Below, in pieces: positions 8,406 to 17,120 of a stretch of 39,033 bases of DNA (its first letter is position 1; every line of letters starts with the position of its first letter). The stretch lies in contig NZ_KB893625.1 in assembly GCF_000374125.1 (NCBI RefSeq), forward strand, positions 944,091 through 983,123, given 5' to 3'. The notes beneath the pieces are model-generated. The model saw only the letters and a program-made list of their open reading frames with translations. It was not told the DNA's origin and made no database searches. Made by a program: the position numbers and the translations under genes. The DNA comes from Niabella aurantiaca DSM 17617 (lineage in GTDB: Bacteria; Bacteroidota; Bacteroidia; Chitinophagales; Chitinophagaceae).

Positions 8406-10328
8406 ATGAGACGATTTGCCATTTTCATACTGACGATCCTGACGGTGGTGCTCATCCTGGGTTCATGTAAAAAGATCCTGAATCCTGTTCCCACTGATTT
8501 CTTGGATGCGCATACCTTCTATCAGAAAAAAGCCAATCTGGATGCCGCACTGGCCGGTGTTTATTCAGCTTTGGGTAGCAGCTCGTTATATGGGGAGACC
8601 TACCAGTGTTACATTACGACCGGTACCGAAGATGCATTGGTTTTTCAGGGTTCGATCGGTAACCCCAAGATCGGCTATTATAATGAAACGCCTTCGTATA
8701 ATGAATCTACACGCATGTGGGCCAATCTCTATACGGGAATTAACCGGGCCAATGAGCTCCTGGAAAATATAGATGGACCAAAGGATATCTCGGCTTCTGA
8801 AAAGAAAATAGTGGAAGGTGAGGCGCGGTTCTTAAGAGCCTATTATTACTTTTTGCTGACGCAATGGTTCGGGAATGTGCCACTGCGACTTGTGCCGTCT
8901 GATACACCGGATCAGGGCGATCAGGCCTTTACACCGGCAAAAGAGGTCTATGACTTTGTAATTGCTGAAATGGAAGCGGCTGAGGTACTCCTGGAGGGGC
9001 AAACGGCTGATAAAACTGCCAATACAGAGCGGGTGACGCAGACGGCAGTGGAGGCGGTCCTGGCCCGGGTTTGCCTGTATGCGGCCGGGGAACCGATTAA
9101 CGACCGGTCAAAGTATGAAGACGTGATCAAATGGTGCAGGAAAGTAATGAATTCAGGATTGCACCGGCTGAATCCGGACTACAGGGAAATTTTCCGGCTG
9201 CAGCTGAAAGACCAGTACGATAATGTTTCCCGGGAAAGCATCTGGGAGGTTGGGTTCTATGTAAATACGGCAGCGCCCGAAACGAACGCCGGTAAATTTG
9301 TACGTGTAGGCATCAAGTCTTCCAACGACCTGGTGGGGCGGAGCGACGGATGGGTGGCAGTGCACCCCCGGTCGTTCAGGGCATACGAGGGCATTGACCT
9401 GGTTGCCGGAACGGGCACCACGTCAACGGTTACCACGGATACCACGCCTGATTCCAGGAGGGACTGGAACATTGCGCGCTTCAAATATTCCGGAGGCTCT
9501 ACAACCAAGCCCCCAACAAAAACGATGCTCTCCGCGGGGAATTATTGGGGCCGGTTTCCCGGAAAATGGAGGCGGGAGGAAGAAATCCCCCCGCATGACC
9601 CTACCAGGAGCCCGGCGAATATCCCGGTGATCAGGTATGCAGATGTATTGCTGATGCTGGCCGAAGCCGAAAATGAATTGAACGGCCCCAATGCCGAGAT
9701 CGTGAACTATGTAAACGATATCCGCAAAAGGGCCTATGCAGAAGATATAAATGGCAAAATGTTGCGGGAGATCCGGATGACCAATGCCGGTTCGGGCTAC
9801 AGTGCTGTGCCGGCAGTGACCATTTCCGGAGGGGGCGCTTCCGTAGCTGCTACCGCCCGGGCAGTACGGTCGGGCAGCACGCTGACCGGTGTTTACCTTA
9901 CCGGCACGGGTGTGGGCTATACCTCGCTGCCGGTGATCACCATTTCCGGTGGCGGTGGGTCCGGTGCTACTGCCGAAGCGGTAGCATTGACAGATTATCA
10001 TCTGCAGCCGGAGGACTATGAGAGCCAGCAGGCATTCCGGAAAATTATCCAGGACGAGCGGCTCCGGGAATTGCATGGTGAGTTCCTGAGAAGACAGGAT
10101 CTGAAGCGTTGGGGAATACTGGTATCAACCGTAAAACAGCTTGCCGAAGATGCCGAGAAGGGGAATGCGGAGCTGCGGATCAACCCATATGCATCGGGCA
10201 GCGGTATTCCCGCCAAAGCACATTTTATATTGCCGGGAAGTAATGTATCGGCTAAAGATGTCTACCTTCCGATTCCCCTGAGAGAGATGATGTATAACAA
10301 GCTTGCCGTTCAGAATGAAGGATTCTGA
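8406..10328 (+). CDS. SusD/RagB-family glycan-binding lipoprotein with a repeat insertion
   Basis: This 640-aa surface lipoprotein forms the lid on the SusC pore and binds glycan. The lipobox LILGSC puts the lipidated Cys at residue 21. TPR-like helices (RANELLENID, ARFLRAYYYFLL, AEAENELNGP) and the C-terminal RLRELHGEFLRRQDLKRWG are typical. It is longer than the usual 500-600 aa because of an insertion at about 455-528. That insertion holds two copies of a motif about 40 residues apart: NAGSGYSAVPAVTISGGG from 460 and GTGVGYTSLPVITISGGG from 500. Such Gly-rich repeats occur in secreted adhesive proteins. Here the insert lies between the last helices, probably on the exposed face. It follows susC by 19 bases. 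Confidence 0.93.
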   Translation: MRRFAIFILTILTVVLILGSCKKILNPVPTDFLDAHTFYQKKANLDAALAGVYSALGSSSLYGETYQCYITTGTEDALVFQGSIGNPKIGYYNETPSYNESTRMWANLYTGINRANELLENIDGPKDISASEKKIVEGEARFLRAYYYFLLTQWFGNVPLRLVPSDTPDQGDQAFTPAKEVYDFVIAEMEAAEVLLEGQTADKTANTERVTQTAVEAVLARVCLYAAGEPINDRSKYEDVIKWCRKVMNSGLHRLNPDYREIFRLQLKDQYDNVSRESIWEVGFYVNTAAPETNAGKFVRVGIKSSNDLVGRSDGWVAVHPRSFRAYEGIDLVAGTGTTSTVTTDTTPDSRRDWNIARFKYSGGSTTKPPTKTMLSAGNYWGRFPGKWRREEEIPPHDPTRSPANIPVIRYADVLLMLAEAENELNGPNAEIVNYVNDIRKRAYAEDINGKMLREIRMTNAGSGYSAVPAVTISGGGASVAATARAVRSGSTLTGVYLTGTGVGYTSLPVITISGGGGSGATAEAVALTDYHLQPEDYESQQAFRKIIQDERLRELHGEFLRRQDLKRWGILVSTVKQLAEDAEKGNAELRINPYASGSGIPAKAHFILPGSNVSAKDVYLPIPLREMMYNKLAVQNEGF

Positions 10329-10399
10329 TGCAGGATCATACGCCATTTTATTATAGACGACTGACTGGAAAAATGATAATGATTTTAAATAAATAATTT

Positions 10400-11338
10400 A
10401 TGGAACATGTACTTGCCCTGGATGGCGGTTTAAGCAAATTCAGCCCGCTTCGGAAGATTATTAGTTTTGATGATTTTGACAGGGGACTTTGCGGCTGGAT
10501 CGATCTTCACCCGAACTATGTTGGGGAAAATTTTAATACGCTGCGTTACAGTCACGTTGATAAAACGCAGTGGGGGCCTATCATGCTCAGCTCGGCAAGT
10601 TTTCGTTTTGCAGGCACCCATGGTTCTATGGATGGAACCTATTCGATGAAGCTGTCAACGCGGCCGGTTGCGGATAAATATACCGCAGCTCCGGCACCCG
10701 GAAGTTTATCGCATGGCATCAAACGGCTTACCACACATCTGCCGAAAGGCCTCCGGCAGTTCGAAATGTGGTATGCCTATACACCTGAACAGGACCGGCA
10801 GGGATTGAGTGAACAGGCCATGCGGGCATTTGGGGTGTTTTTCGATATCCAGGATGATGACCACCGCTATTTTATCGGGGCCCGGTATTTAAATGCAGTG
10901 GATGGAGTGATGGTCCGGAAATGGCAGGTCTTCCAGTCAAAAGACGTAACCGACCTGGCCTGGGCATACGGTGTTGAGAACGATTGGTGCAAACGGGGAA
11001 TTGATGCGATGTGGTATGGAGAGCGCCGGCAGGATGGATCCACGGATGGGTTTGAATGGGTGCCGGACGGATATCAGGATCTCTGCTACAATGAAAGCGA
11101 TGACAAGATCAACTGGAGTTATTTTCGCTTGCTCATAGATACAGAGAAACGGGAATACGTAGAGTTGCAATCGGGCAGCACGGTCTTTGATCTCCGGGGT
11201 ATGAAACCTACGCTTACCCCTCCGTATGCGCGGATAAAAGGGCTCTTTAATCCCGGTGTGTGGGTGGAGAATGATACAGACAGACGCGTATTTCTTTATA
11301 TTGATTCAATCGTTATTTCAGGAGGGGATAAACAATGA
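10400..11338 (+). CDS. unrecognised protein in the SusCD operon (312 aa), no signal peptide
   Basis: I do not recognise this family with certainty; the pattern may be one of the DUF families reported from Bacteroidota glycan loci. It is rich in Trp, Tyr, Asp and Gly and looks mainly beta, like a jelly-roll. Examples are RKIISFDDFDRGLCGWIDLHP near the start and RVFLYIDSIVIS at the end, which resembles the last strands of concanavalin-type domains. The N-terminus (MEHVLALDGGLSKF) has no signal peptide or lipobox, which is odd beside exported enzymes. Its stop overlaps the ATG of the next gene (ATGA), so the two are translationally coupled and probably work together. It could be a cytoplasmic sugar-processing or binding protein. 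Confidence 0.8.
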   Translation: MEHVLALDGGLSKFSPLRKIISFDDFDRGLCGWIDLHPNYVGENFNTLRYSHVDKTQWGPIMLSSASFRFAGTHGSMDGTYSMKLSTRPVADKYTAAPAPGSLSHGIKRLTTHLPKGLRQFEMWYAYTPEQDRQGLSEQAMRAFGVFFDIQDDDHRYFIGARYLNAVDGVMVRKWQVFQSKDVTDLAWAYGVENDWCKRGIDAMWYGERRQDGSTDGFEWVPDGYQDLCYNESDDKINWSYFRLLIDTEKREYVELQSGSTVFDLRGMKPTLTPPYARIKGLFNPGVWVENDTDRRVFLYIDSIVISGGDKQ

Positions 11339-11670
11339 TGAACTTTCAGGCTTCGGCGGTAGAACGCCGTATTACAGTGACGCAGGACTTTGCCTCCCAC
11401 CCGATGGAAGCGGGTTGGGCTTCGGAAGCCCTTTTCTTTTTGATCGTGGAAGAAGTATCCGGAGGGTCCGCTGCTTTGGAAGCGGCAGTTGAAATATCGG
11501 CTGACGGGATCAACTGGATCCCGGAGGGAACGGTATTTTCCCGCATTCAGGCACCGGGGCATTACGGCGTAAAAGTAGCGCAGTTTGGTAACTGGCTGCG
11601 GGTCCGTGGTAAGATAACAGGGGCCGGCCCGTCGTTCGTACTTTCAGTTCATCTTCATCTTAAGGGTTAA
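11335..11670 (+). CDS. unrecognised small beta protein (111 aa), coupled to the upstream gene
   Basis: No family is recognised. The protein is short, lacks a signal peptide and has alternating hydrophobic and polar residues typical of a beta-sandwich (for example RRITVTQDF, ALFFLIVEEV, FVLSVHLHLKG). The start overlaps the stop of the 312-aa gene by four bases, and the symporter gene begins three bases after its stop. This strict packing argues that it is real and that its product acts with both neighbours. A role in substrate binding or in a complex with the 312-aa protein is a guess. Confidence 0.7.
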   Translation: MMNFQASAVERRITVTQDFASHPMEAGWASEALFFLIVEEVSGGSAALEAAVEISADGINWIPEGTVFSRIQAPGHYGVKVAQFGNWLRVRGKITGAGPSFVLSVHLHLKG

Positions 11671-11673
11671 GAC

Positions 11674-13104
11674 ATGCACCGGATCGATTATATTATCCTG
11701 ATCGTTTACTTTGTCGGCATTGTGGTTTTAGCGGGTTTTTTCAGCCGGTCGCAGCGTTCCCTTAAAGATTACCTCATGGGGGGCGGAAAGATCCCCTGGT
11801 GGGCGGCCGCGCTGGCCGGCATCGCAACAATAACCAGTGCCATTTCCTATATCGGTGCCGTAGGGTTGGGGTACAGTACCAATTTTTCATTTTTGCAATA
11901 TCGTCTTGCGATACCCATTGCCGTCCTGATCATTTGCGTTGTGATCCTTCCGTTCTTTTTTAAGCTCAGGCTTTATTCCATTTATGAATACCTGGAAAAG
12001 CGATTCAATCTTACGGTACGACTGCTGGGCAGCGGGTTATTCATCCTGTTTAAAAGCTGTTTTTTAGCCATCGGGATCTATGCACCGGCGATTATCCTCA
12101 GTGCACTAACGGGTATCAATATGATGTGGGTAGTGCTGATCACGGGCGTCGTAACAACTTTATATACCATGGCAGGTGGTATGAAGGCGGTTATCTGGAC
12201 CGATATTCCCCAGCTGATTATTAAATTTGGGAGCATCTTTGTGATCATCGCTATTGCGGTAATGAAGATTGACGGCGGCGTGCACACCGCATGGGACCTG
12301 GCGTATGAACACGGGAAATTTGAATTCTTTAATTTTTCAACGGACCTTTCAACACCCTACACCGTATGGAGCGGGATCATCGGCGGAACCTTTTTAATGG
12401 TGGCGCAATTTGGAACGGACCAGGCCGAAATGCAGCGCTTCCTGACCGTTGACGCGCTCCGCAAAGCAAACATCGCATTTATTGCGTCCCTGCTGGTGGC
12501 CACATTGATCGGGTTTTTGATCTTTTTTGAAGGAGCTGTCCTGTTTGCTTTTTTTCAAAGTAAGGGCATAACGAATATCCCCACCAACCAGGTGTTCATC
12601 CGGTTTGTTGTAGAAGAGCTGCCGGTTGGGTTTCGCGGGTTTCTGATAGCGGCACTTTTTGCAGCCGCCATGTCAACGATCAGCGGGGTGCTGAACTCAC
12701 TGACCACGGTAACACTTTCCGACTTTTATAATCGCTTTCGTGAAAAAGAAGCCTCTGTCCGGCAGGCCCGGATCGTCACGCTGGCGTTTGGATTGTTTTC
12801 AACCTTGCTCGCTTGCCTGGGTGGTGTGCTGGGCAATCTGCTGGAGGCCGCAACAACGATCAACAATTTTTTTGGGGGCGCCCTGGTGGGCGTATTCCTG
12901 CTGGGTATGCTCAGCAAGCGGGCAGGGCCTAAGGGGGCGTTAGGCGGCTTCATTATCGGGTTTCTCACCGTGGTGTATGTCGCCTGTTTTACCCGCGTGG
13001 CCTATATGTGGTACAGTGCGTTCGGCGGAATAACGACCATCGTGGCCGGTTGGCTCATAAGCCGGATCTGCAAAGAAAAAGGAAAAAAAGTGCTGCCGGA
13101 ATGA
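11674..13104 (+). CDS. sodium:solute symporter (SSS family)
   Basis: This 476-aa inner-membrane transporter has about 13 hydrophobic segments. The N-terminus matches the family: DYIILIVYFVGIVVLAGFFS, then SLKDYLMGGGKIPWWAAALAGIATITSAISYIG. The conserved internal GGMKAVIWTDIPQ and the later FRGFLIAALFAAAMSTISGVLNSL also fit. SSS members import sugars, sialic acid, uronates or other solutes with Na+. In this locus it probably carries the monosaccharide or modified sugar released in the periplasm into the cytoplasm. Substrate cannot be read from the sequence. It starts three bases after the 111-aa gene. The C-terminus is basic and cytoplasmic (RICKEKGKK). Confidence 0.92.
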   Translation: MHRIDYIILIVYFVGIVVLAGFFSRSQRSLKDYLMGGGKIPWWAAALAGIATITSAISYIGAVGLGYSTNFSFLQYRLAIPIAVLIICVVILPFFFKLRLYSIYEYLEKRFNLTVRLLGSGLFILFKSCFLAIGIYAPAIILSALTGINMMWVVLITGVVTTLYTMAGGMKAVIWTDIPQLIIKFGSIFVIIAIAVMKIDGGVHTAWDLAYEHGKFEFFNFSTDLSTPYTVWSGIIGGTFLMVAQFGTDQAEMQRFLTVDALRKANIAFIASLLVATLIGFLIFFEGAVLFAFFQSKGITNIPTNQVFIRFVVEELPVGFRGFLIAALFAAAMSTISGVLNSLTTVTLSDFYNRFREKEASVRQARIVTLAFGLFSTLLACLGGVLGNLLEAATTINNFFGGALVGVFLLGMLSKRAGPKGALGGFIIGFLTVVYVACFTRVAYMWYSAFGGITTIVAGWLISRICKEKGKKVLPE

Positions 13105-13147
13105 TTCTTAGACAGATCTTCTTGAATGAATACGTAATACGCCAATC

Positions 13148-14815
13148 ATGATAAAGATGAATTCAGGGGTAAAATATGCAATGTGCATTTTAGTGCTGCT
13201 GGGCGCCGCGGCCTGCAGTGTATCCGGACAGAGCAGGGAAGCTGGTATTCCTCATTCCGTGGAAAGTATCCTGAAATGGAATGATTTCAGGGGATACATC
13301 CGGCAGTTTAATGCAGACGATGATGAATCGGTGATCCAGTTCATACCGAATAGCGGGGCAGATGCATTTCTGAAAGACAATATACCCTATTTTAATTGTC
13401 CGGATAAAGGGTTTGAGCAGACTTATTACTTCCGGTGGTGGGTTTACCGGAAACATATACAAAAAACACCCGGAGGGTTTGTGATTACTGAATTTCTTCC
13501 GAAGGTTCCGCAGGCGGGGAAATACAATACGATCAGCTGCCCGGCGGCGCATCATTTTTATGAAGGGCGCTGGCTGCGGGATCCGGAATATTTAAGCGAC
13601 TACGCTAATTTTTGGTTTAAGGGCGGAGGAAGCCCGCGTTCCTACAGCTTTTGGCCGGCAAATTCGATACTGGCGTTTGCCAGCGTGTACCAGGACAGTA
13701 CCCTGGTTACAGCATTGCTGCCCTATCTGGTTGAAAATTACCAGGCATGGGAAAAAAGCAATTTATGCGCAGATGGGTTGTTCTGGCAGGCCGATTTAAA
13801 GGATGGAATGGAGGCGTCGATCGGCGGCTCCGGGAAACGGGCAACGATCAATTCCTATATGACCGGAGAGGCGATGGCCATTGCAGCAATTGCAAAAATT
13901 GCCGGAGATCAGGATCTTGCTGCGGTATTTTCAAAAAAGGCGGCACACCTGAAACAGTTGTTGCTCACAAAACTCTGGGATGCCAAAGCCGGGTTCTTTA
14001 AAACCCTTCCCTTAAGTAAAGAAGAGTTTGCCGGAATATCGGTTCCGGAACGATACCGGAGATCCTTTTCTTTATTTACCGGGGATGCCGGTCAGCTGGC
14101 AGATGTGCGGGAGCTGCATGGCTACACCCCCTGGTATTTTAATATTCCTGGAGCACAACAGTCCGTTGCCTGGAAATTTCTGATGGACACCGATGGCTTT
14201 CGCGCGCCATTTGGACCAACAACGGCCGAGCGCAGGCATCCGGGCTTCCGGATCTCCTATATGAGCGAGCCCTATATTTGCCAGTGGAACGGACCCGGCT
14301 GGCCGTATGCAACTTCGATAACGCTGAAAGCGATGGGCAACCTGCTGCATAATTATCGCCAGTTCTATGTTTCCCGGAATGATTTTATCCGGATCCTGGA
14401 AACCTATTCAAAGAGTCACCGGCTCATTAATGAGAAGGGCAAAAAGGTTTTCTGGATCGATGAAAATCTCAATCCTTTTACCGGAGAATGGTTGTCGAGG
14501 CAGATCAGTACCGCAAAGAGGGGCATCCATTATGGTAAGGATTATAATCATTCGGAGTTCTGTGATATCATCATCAGTGATTTAATGGGGATCCGGCCTT
14601 CTATGAAGAATGAACTGGTGATCGATCCCCTGATACCTGCCGGTTATTGGAATTGGTTTTGCCTCGACCGGGTCCGTTATCATAATAAAGCGATCTCCAT
14701 ACTCTGGGATAAGGATGGCTCAAAATATAAAAAGGGACGCGGTTTTTCCATCTTTATAAACGGCGTGTTAAAGCATCATTCGGCGTCCATACGCAAAGTG
14801 AGCATTCCCCTGTGA
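13148..14815 (+). CDS. MGH1/GH63-like alpha,alpha-toroid glycoside hydrolase, exported
   Basis: This 555-aa protein has an N-terminal export signal ending near LGAAACS; the Cys at about residue 23 could be lipidated, though the lipobox is not classical. It shows the helical toroid pattern of mannosylglycerate-hydrolase/GH63-type enzymes. SYSFWPANSILAFASVY opens the barrel. FWQADLKDGMEASIGG (about residues 212-227) carries the expected acid Asp. Later come ELHGYTPWYFNIPG, QWNGPGWPYATSITLKAMGN and a terminal NHSEFCDIIISDL with the likely second catalytic acid. It probably removes a glycosyl unit from the imported or surface-cut oligosaccharide. The gap to the symporter is 43 bases. Confidence 0.8.
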   Translation: MIKMNSGVKYAMCILVLLGAAACSVSGQSREAGIPHSVESILKWNDFRGYIRQFNADDDESVIQFIPNSGADAFLKDNIPYFNCPDKGFEQTYYFRWWVYRKHIQKTPGGFVITEFLPKVPQAGKYNTISCPAAHHFYEGRWLRDPEYLSDYANFWFKGGGSPRSYSFWPANSILAFASVYQDSTLVTALLPYLVENYQAWEKSNLCADGLFWQADLKDGMEASIGGSGKRATINSYMTGEAMAIAAIAKIAGDQDLAAVFSKKAAHLKQLLLTKLWDAKAGFFKTLPLSKEEFAGISVPERYRRSFSLFTGDAGQLADVRELHGYTPWYFNIPGAQQSVAWKFLMDTDGFRAPFGPTTAERRHPGFRISYMSEPYICQWNGPGWPYATSITLKAMGNLLHNYRQFYVSRNDFIRILETYSKSHRLINEKGKKVFWIDENLNPFTGEWLSRQISTAKRGIHYGKDYNHSEFCDIIISDLMGIRPSMKNELVIDPLIPAGYWNWFCLDRVRYHNKAISILWDKDGSKYKKGRGFSIFINGVLKHHSASIRKVSIPL

Positions 14816-14839
14816 CGAAAATTAAAAGTCCTCAATGTT

Positions 14840-16696
14840 ATGCAAACAAAAATGGCTGCGATTAAAACCGGCGGGATCTTTCTTCATCTTTTTATAAGCA
14901 AAGGATCTGCCTGTTTCCGGGAATATGTGCAAAACGGGTTCAATGTATTCCGGATAGGAACGGTACAAAAAGCGGCGATCGCGGCTTTGCTAATGGTGCT
15001 GCTGTATGTTCCGGTAACCGGGCAGTCCATAAAAGCTGCCGGTCGGTTTTATTTTACGGATGATTTTGAAAAAACTACCAGGGGAGGCCGTTCGCAATTT
15101 TGGATTGAGGATCATACGGGAGACGACTGGAATATTGTAGCCCTGGCCAAAAACCATGTGTACGGCGTGCGGGCTACGGCAGAGCGGTCCTATTCCTGGC
15201 TGCATGTATTTGAGCGGGATGTGGATCTGACCGCCCGTTTTTACATAAAAGAAGCAGAACCGGAGGAGGCCTTGCTGGGTTTTTCGGTGCGGTTCAATTC
15301 AAAAGAAGCATTGACCGGCATTTGGTACGACCTGTCTGAAAAGCATTGGTATATCAGCGAGCGGCGTGGCCTGGATTTTACAGAAAGGGTGTTGGTCACG
15401 AGCCCGGTCGTGGCCCTGAAGCCGGGTGCCTGGCAGAAGGTGCGGATCATTGCCCGCGGGAACCGGTTGGAATTCTATTGCAACGATATGAAAAAGCCGC
15501 TGATGGTTACAGATGCGCTTACGCATGATTCGCCCGGAAGGGTGGCATTCTGTGCCCGGCAGGCGCAGGTGTATTTTGATGATCTGGTATTGAAGCTCCT
15601 CAGCCGGCAGGGCCGGGTAAACAAGGGTGTGCTGGAATACAACCTGAATCCGGAAGACGGGAAGTTCAGGGAAGGAGCGTCAGTCATTGAAAAAAAGAAC
15701 GGTGAGCTGGTGTTATTGCACCGTTCCGAAGAATATCATTCAACCGACAGTGGCGCTACTTTCAAAGGTCCTTTTCCCATTACCTGGCCGTACAATAATG
15801 ATGCGCACCACAGTATGCTGCGGCTGAGATCGGGCCGGATCATTAAAATGGTGGCCGAATACAATACCACCGGTAAACATGCATTTGATGCGCCACTGCG
15901 GTACCGGGCCAAAATATCGGAAGATGATGGGAAAACCTGGTCGGATGCCGGTGTTACCTGGAACGACTTTGTGCCGGATGCCCTTACCATGAACGATAAG
16001 ATCACGCAGATGCCGGATGGCCGGATCTTTTTTGTAATTACACGGCGCACGCATGTAGATCAGCCGGCACGGGGACATAAGTCCGTAATTTATTACAGCG
16101 ATGATGAAGGGAAGACCTGGAAGGAATCGGCCAACGATACAAAATCCATCACCAAGCTGGATCATTACTGTGAAAGCAAGGTCATTTATACAACGGATGG
16201 TAAATTACGGCTCTATACGCCCTGGTCGGAGGCGCCCGGTATCCATTATGCGGAATCCAGTGATAATGGGGTTTCCTGGAAAGGCGATCATCCGAGTGAT
16301 TCCCTGAAGAATTCGAGGTCTTCTTTCGCGCTCATTGAAGACCCTTATGCTCCCAAACCTACATTCTATATGGTTTGGGTGTACGATGATCTTTACGCAT
16401 CGCTGATCAATTACCTGCCGCGCGACCGGCTGGCGCTGGCCAGGAGTTATGATGGTAAGACCTGGGAGTACCTGATGGATGTGGAACGGTGGGTGAGCCC
16501 CAATGTAAAAGCCGGGCGCCGGGCCATTGTACAGATCCTGGATCCCAGTCTTACCGCCACCAAAGACTATTTATTCATTACCATTGGCCGGTCTGAGAAA
16601 GAAGGGAAGCAGGGCCACAATGAGCAGCGGTTACGCCTGTACCGGGTTAAAAAGGCAGACCTGGAACCCTACCGGGACTGGCCTTCCGTATATTGA
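14840..16696 (+). CDS. two-domain protein: concanavalin-like module plus sialidase-type propeller
   Basis: This 618-aa protein has a hydrophobic segment near residues 42-60 (AAIAALLMVLLYVPVTGQ) that serves as signal peptide behind an unusually long leader; the true start may be internal. Residues about 65-250 form a concanavalin/3-keto-disaccharide-hydrolase-like jelly-roll (FYFTDDFEK, then RVAFCARQAQVYFDDLVLK). Residues about 255-618 form an Asp-box propeller (STDSGATF, SEDDGKTW, SDDEGKTW, SSDNGVSW). The jelly-roll may bind the glycan or have its own activity. It is the fourth sialidase-fold protein of the locus. It lies 24 bases after the MGH1-like gene and ends the operon. Confidence 0.78.
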   Translation: MQTKMAAIKTGGIFLHLFISKGSACFREYVQNGFNVFRIGTVQKAAIAALLMVLLYVPVTGQSIKAAGRFYFTDDFEKTTRGGRSQFWIEDHTGDDWNIVALAKNHVYGVRATAERSYSWLHVFERDVDLTARFYIKEAEPEEALLGFSVRFNSKEALTGIWYDLSEKHWYISERRGLDFTERVLVTSPVVALKPGAWQKVRIIARGNRLEFYCNDMKKPLMVTDALTHDSPGRVAFCARQAQVYFDDLVLKLLSRQGRVNKGVLEYNLNPEDGKFREGASVIEKKNGELVLLHRSEEYHSTDSGATFKGPFPITWPYNNDAHHSMLRLRSGRIIKMVAEYNTTGKHAFDAPLRYRAKISEDDGKTWSDAGVTWNDFVPDALTMNDKITQMPDGRIFFVITRRTHVDQPARGHKSVIYYSDDEGKTWKESANDTKSITKLDHYCESKVIYTTDGKLRLYTPWSEAPGIHYAESSDNGVSWKGDHPSDSLKNSRSSFALIEDPYAPKPTFYMVWVYDDLYASLINYLPRDRLALARSYDGKTWEYLMDVERWVSPNVKAGRRAIVQILDPSLTATKDYLFITIGRSEKEGKQGHNEQRLRLYRVKKADLEPYRDWPSVY

Positions 16697-17075
16697 TTCC
16701 GGGGGCAGCGGTCCGCCTGTGTTTCCGGAAAGACCGGGTTCGCCCTTGCGGATGTTTCACTGTTGCCGGGCAACCGCAACGCTTTGAAGAGCTGACCGAG
16801 GAACGAGGCGGGCCCCAAAGCCTGTTTATCCTTGATTGTTGTTCTGAATTTATTTCAGCATCTATGCATGCCGCCATTTAACAGACCCTGAAACAGGAAT
16901 GGATCCCGGAACAAGTCCGGGGTGACATCTTCAGGGTGACCTTACATTTATTTGAAATGCAACAATTTGGAAAGCACCCTTATTGGAAAGAAGGCCCGCA
17001 ATGGCGGAGGTGTTGTTGCGGACAATAATGACCATGACCGGCACATTTTTTAAAGCGGTAAATGTTCAATAGTGT
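16697..17075. repeat. intergenic region with dispersed repeat, copy A (core about 16855-17000)
   Basis: No gene is supported. From GCATCTATGCAT near 16858 to GCAACAATTTGG near 16965 the sequence matches a second stretch at about 20943-21015 in the same order, including CCCTGAAACA in the middle. An internal segment with TCCCGGAACAAGTCCGG forms an inverted repeat (CCGGA and TCCGG arms). A reverse-complement copy of its middle also occurs at about 20850-20930. It looks like a mobile or REP-like intergenic element. Confidence 0.5.
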
Positions 17076-17083
17076 TATTTTTG
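17076..17083 (+). promoter_or_regulatory. -7 box (TATTTTTG) of the sulfatase gene
   Basis: This is an exact TAnnTTTG match 38 bases before the sulfatase start. T-rich sequence lies upstream near 17046-17051, but the -33 spacing is not ideal. It suggests that the sulfatase has its own promoter rather than reading through from the propeller operon. Confidence 0.4.
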
Positions 17084-17120
17084 TTACTTAAGTTGTTGAA
17101 ACGATTACAAAAAGCCCCAT

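Noticed and set aside
9423-10076. Long minus-strand ORF opposite the SusD gene
   Set aside because: It lies wholly opposite a convincing SusD sequence and has no recognisable domain; it is a composition shadow.
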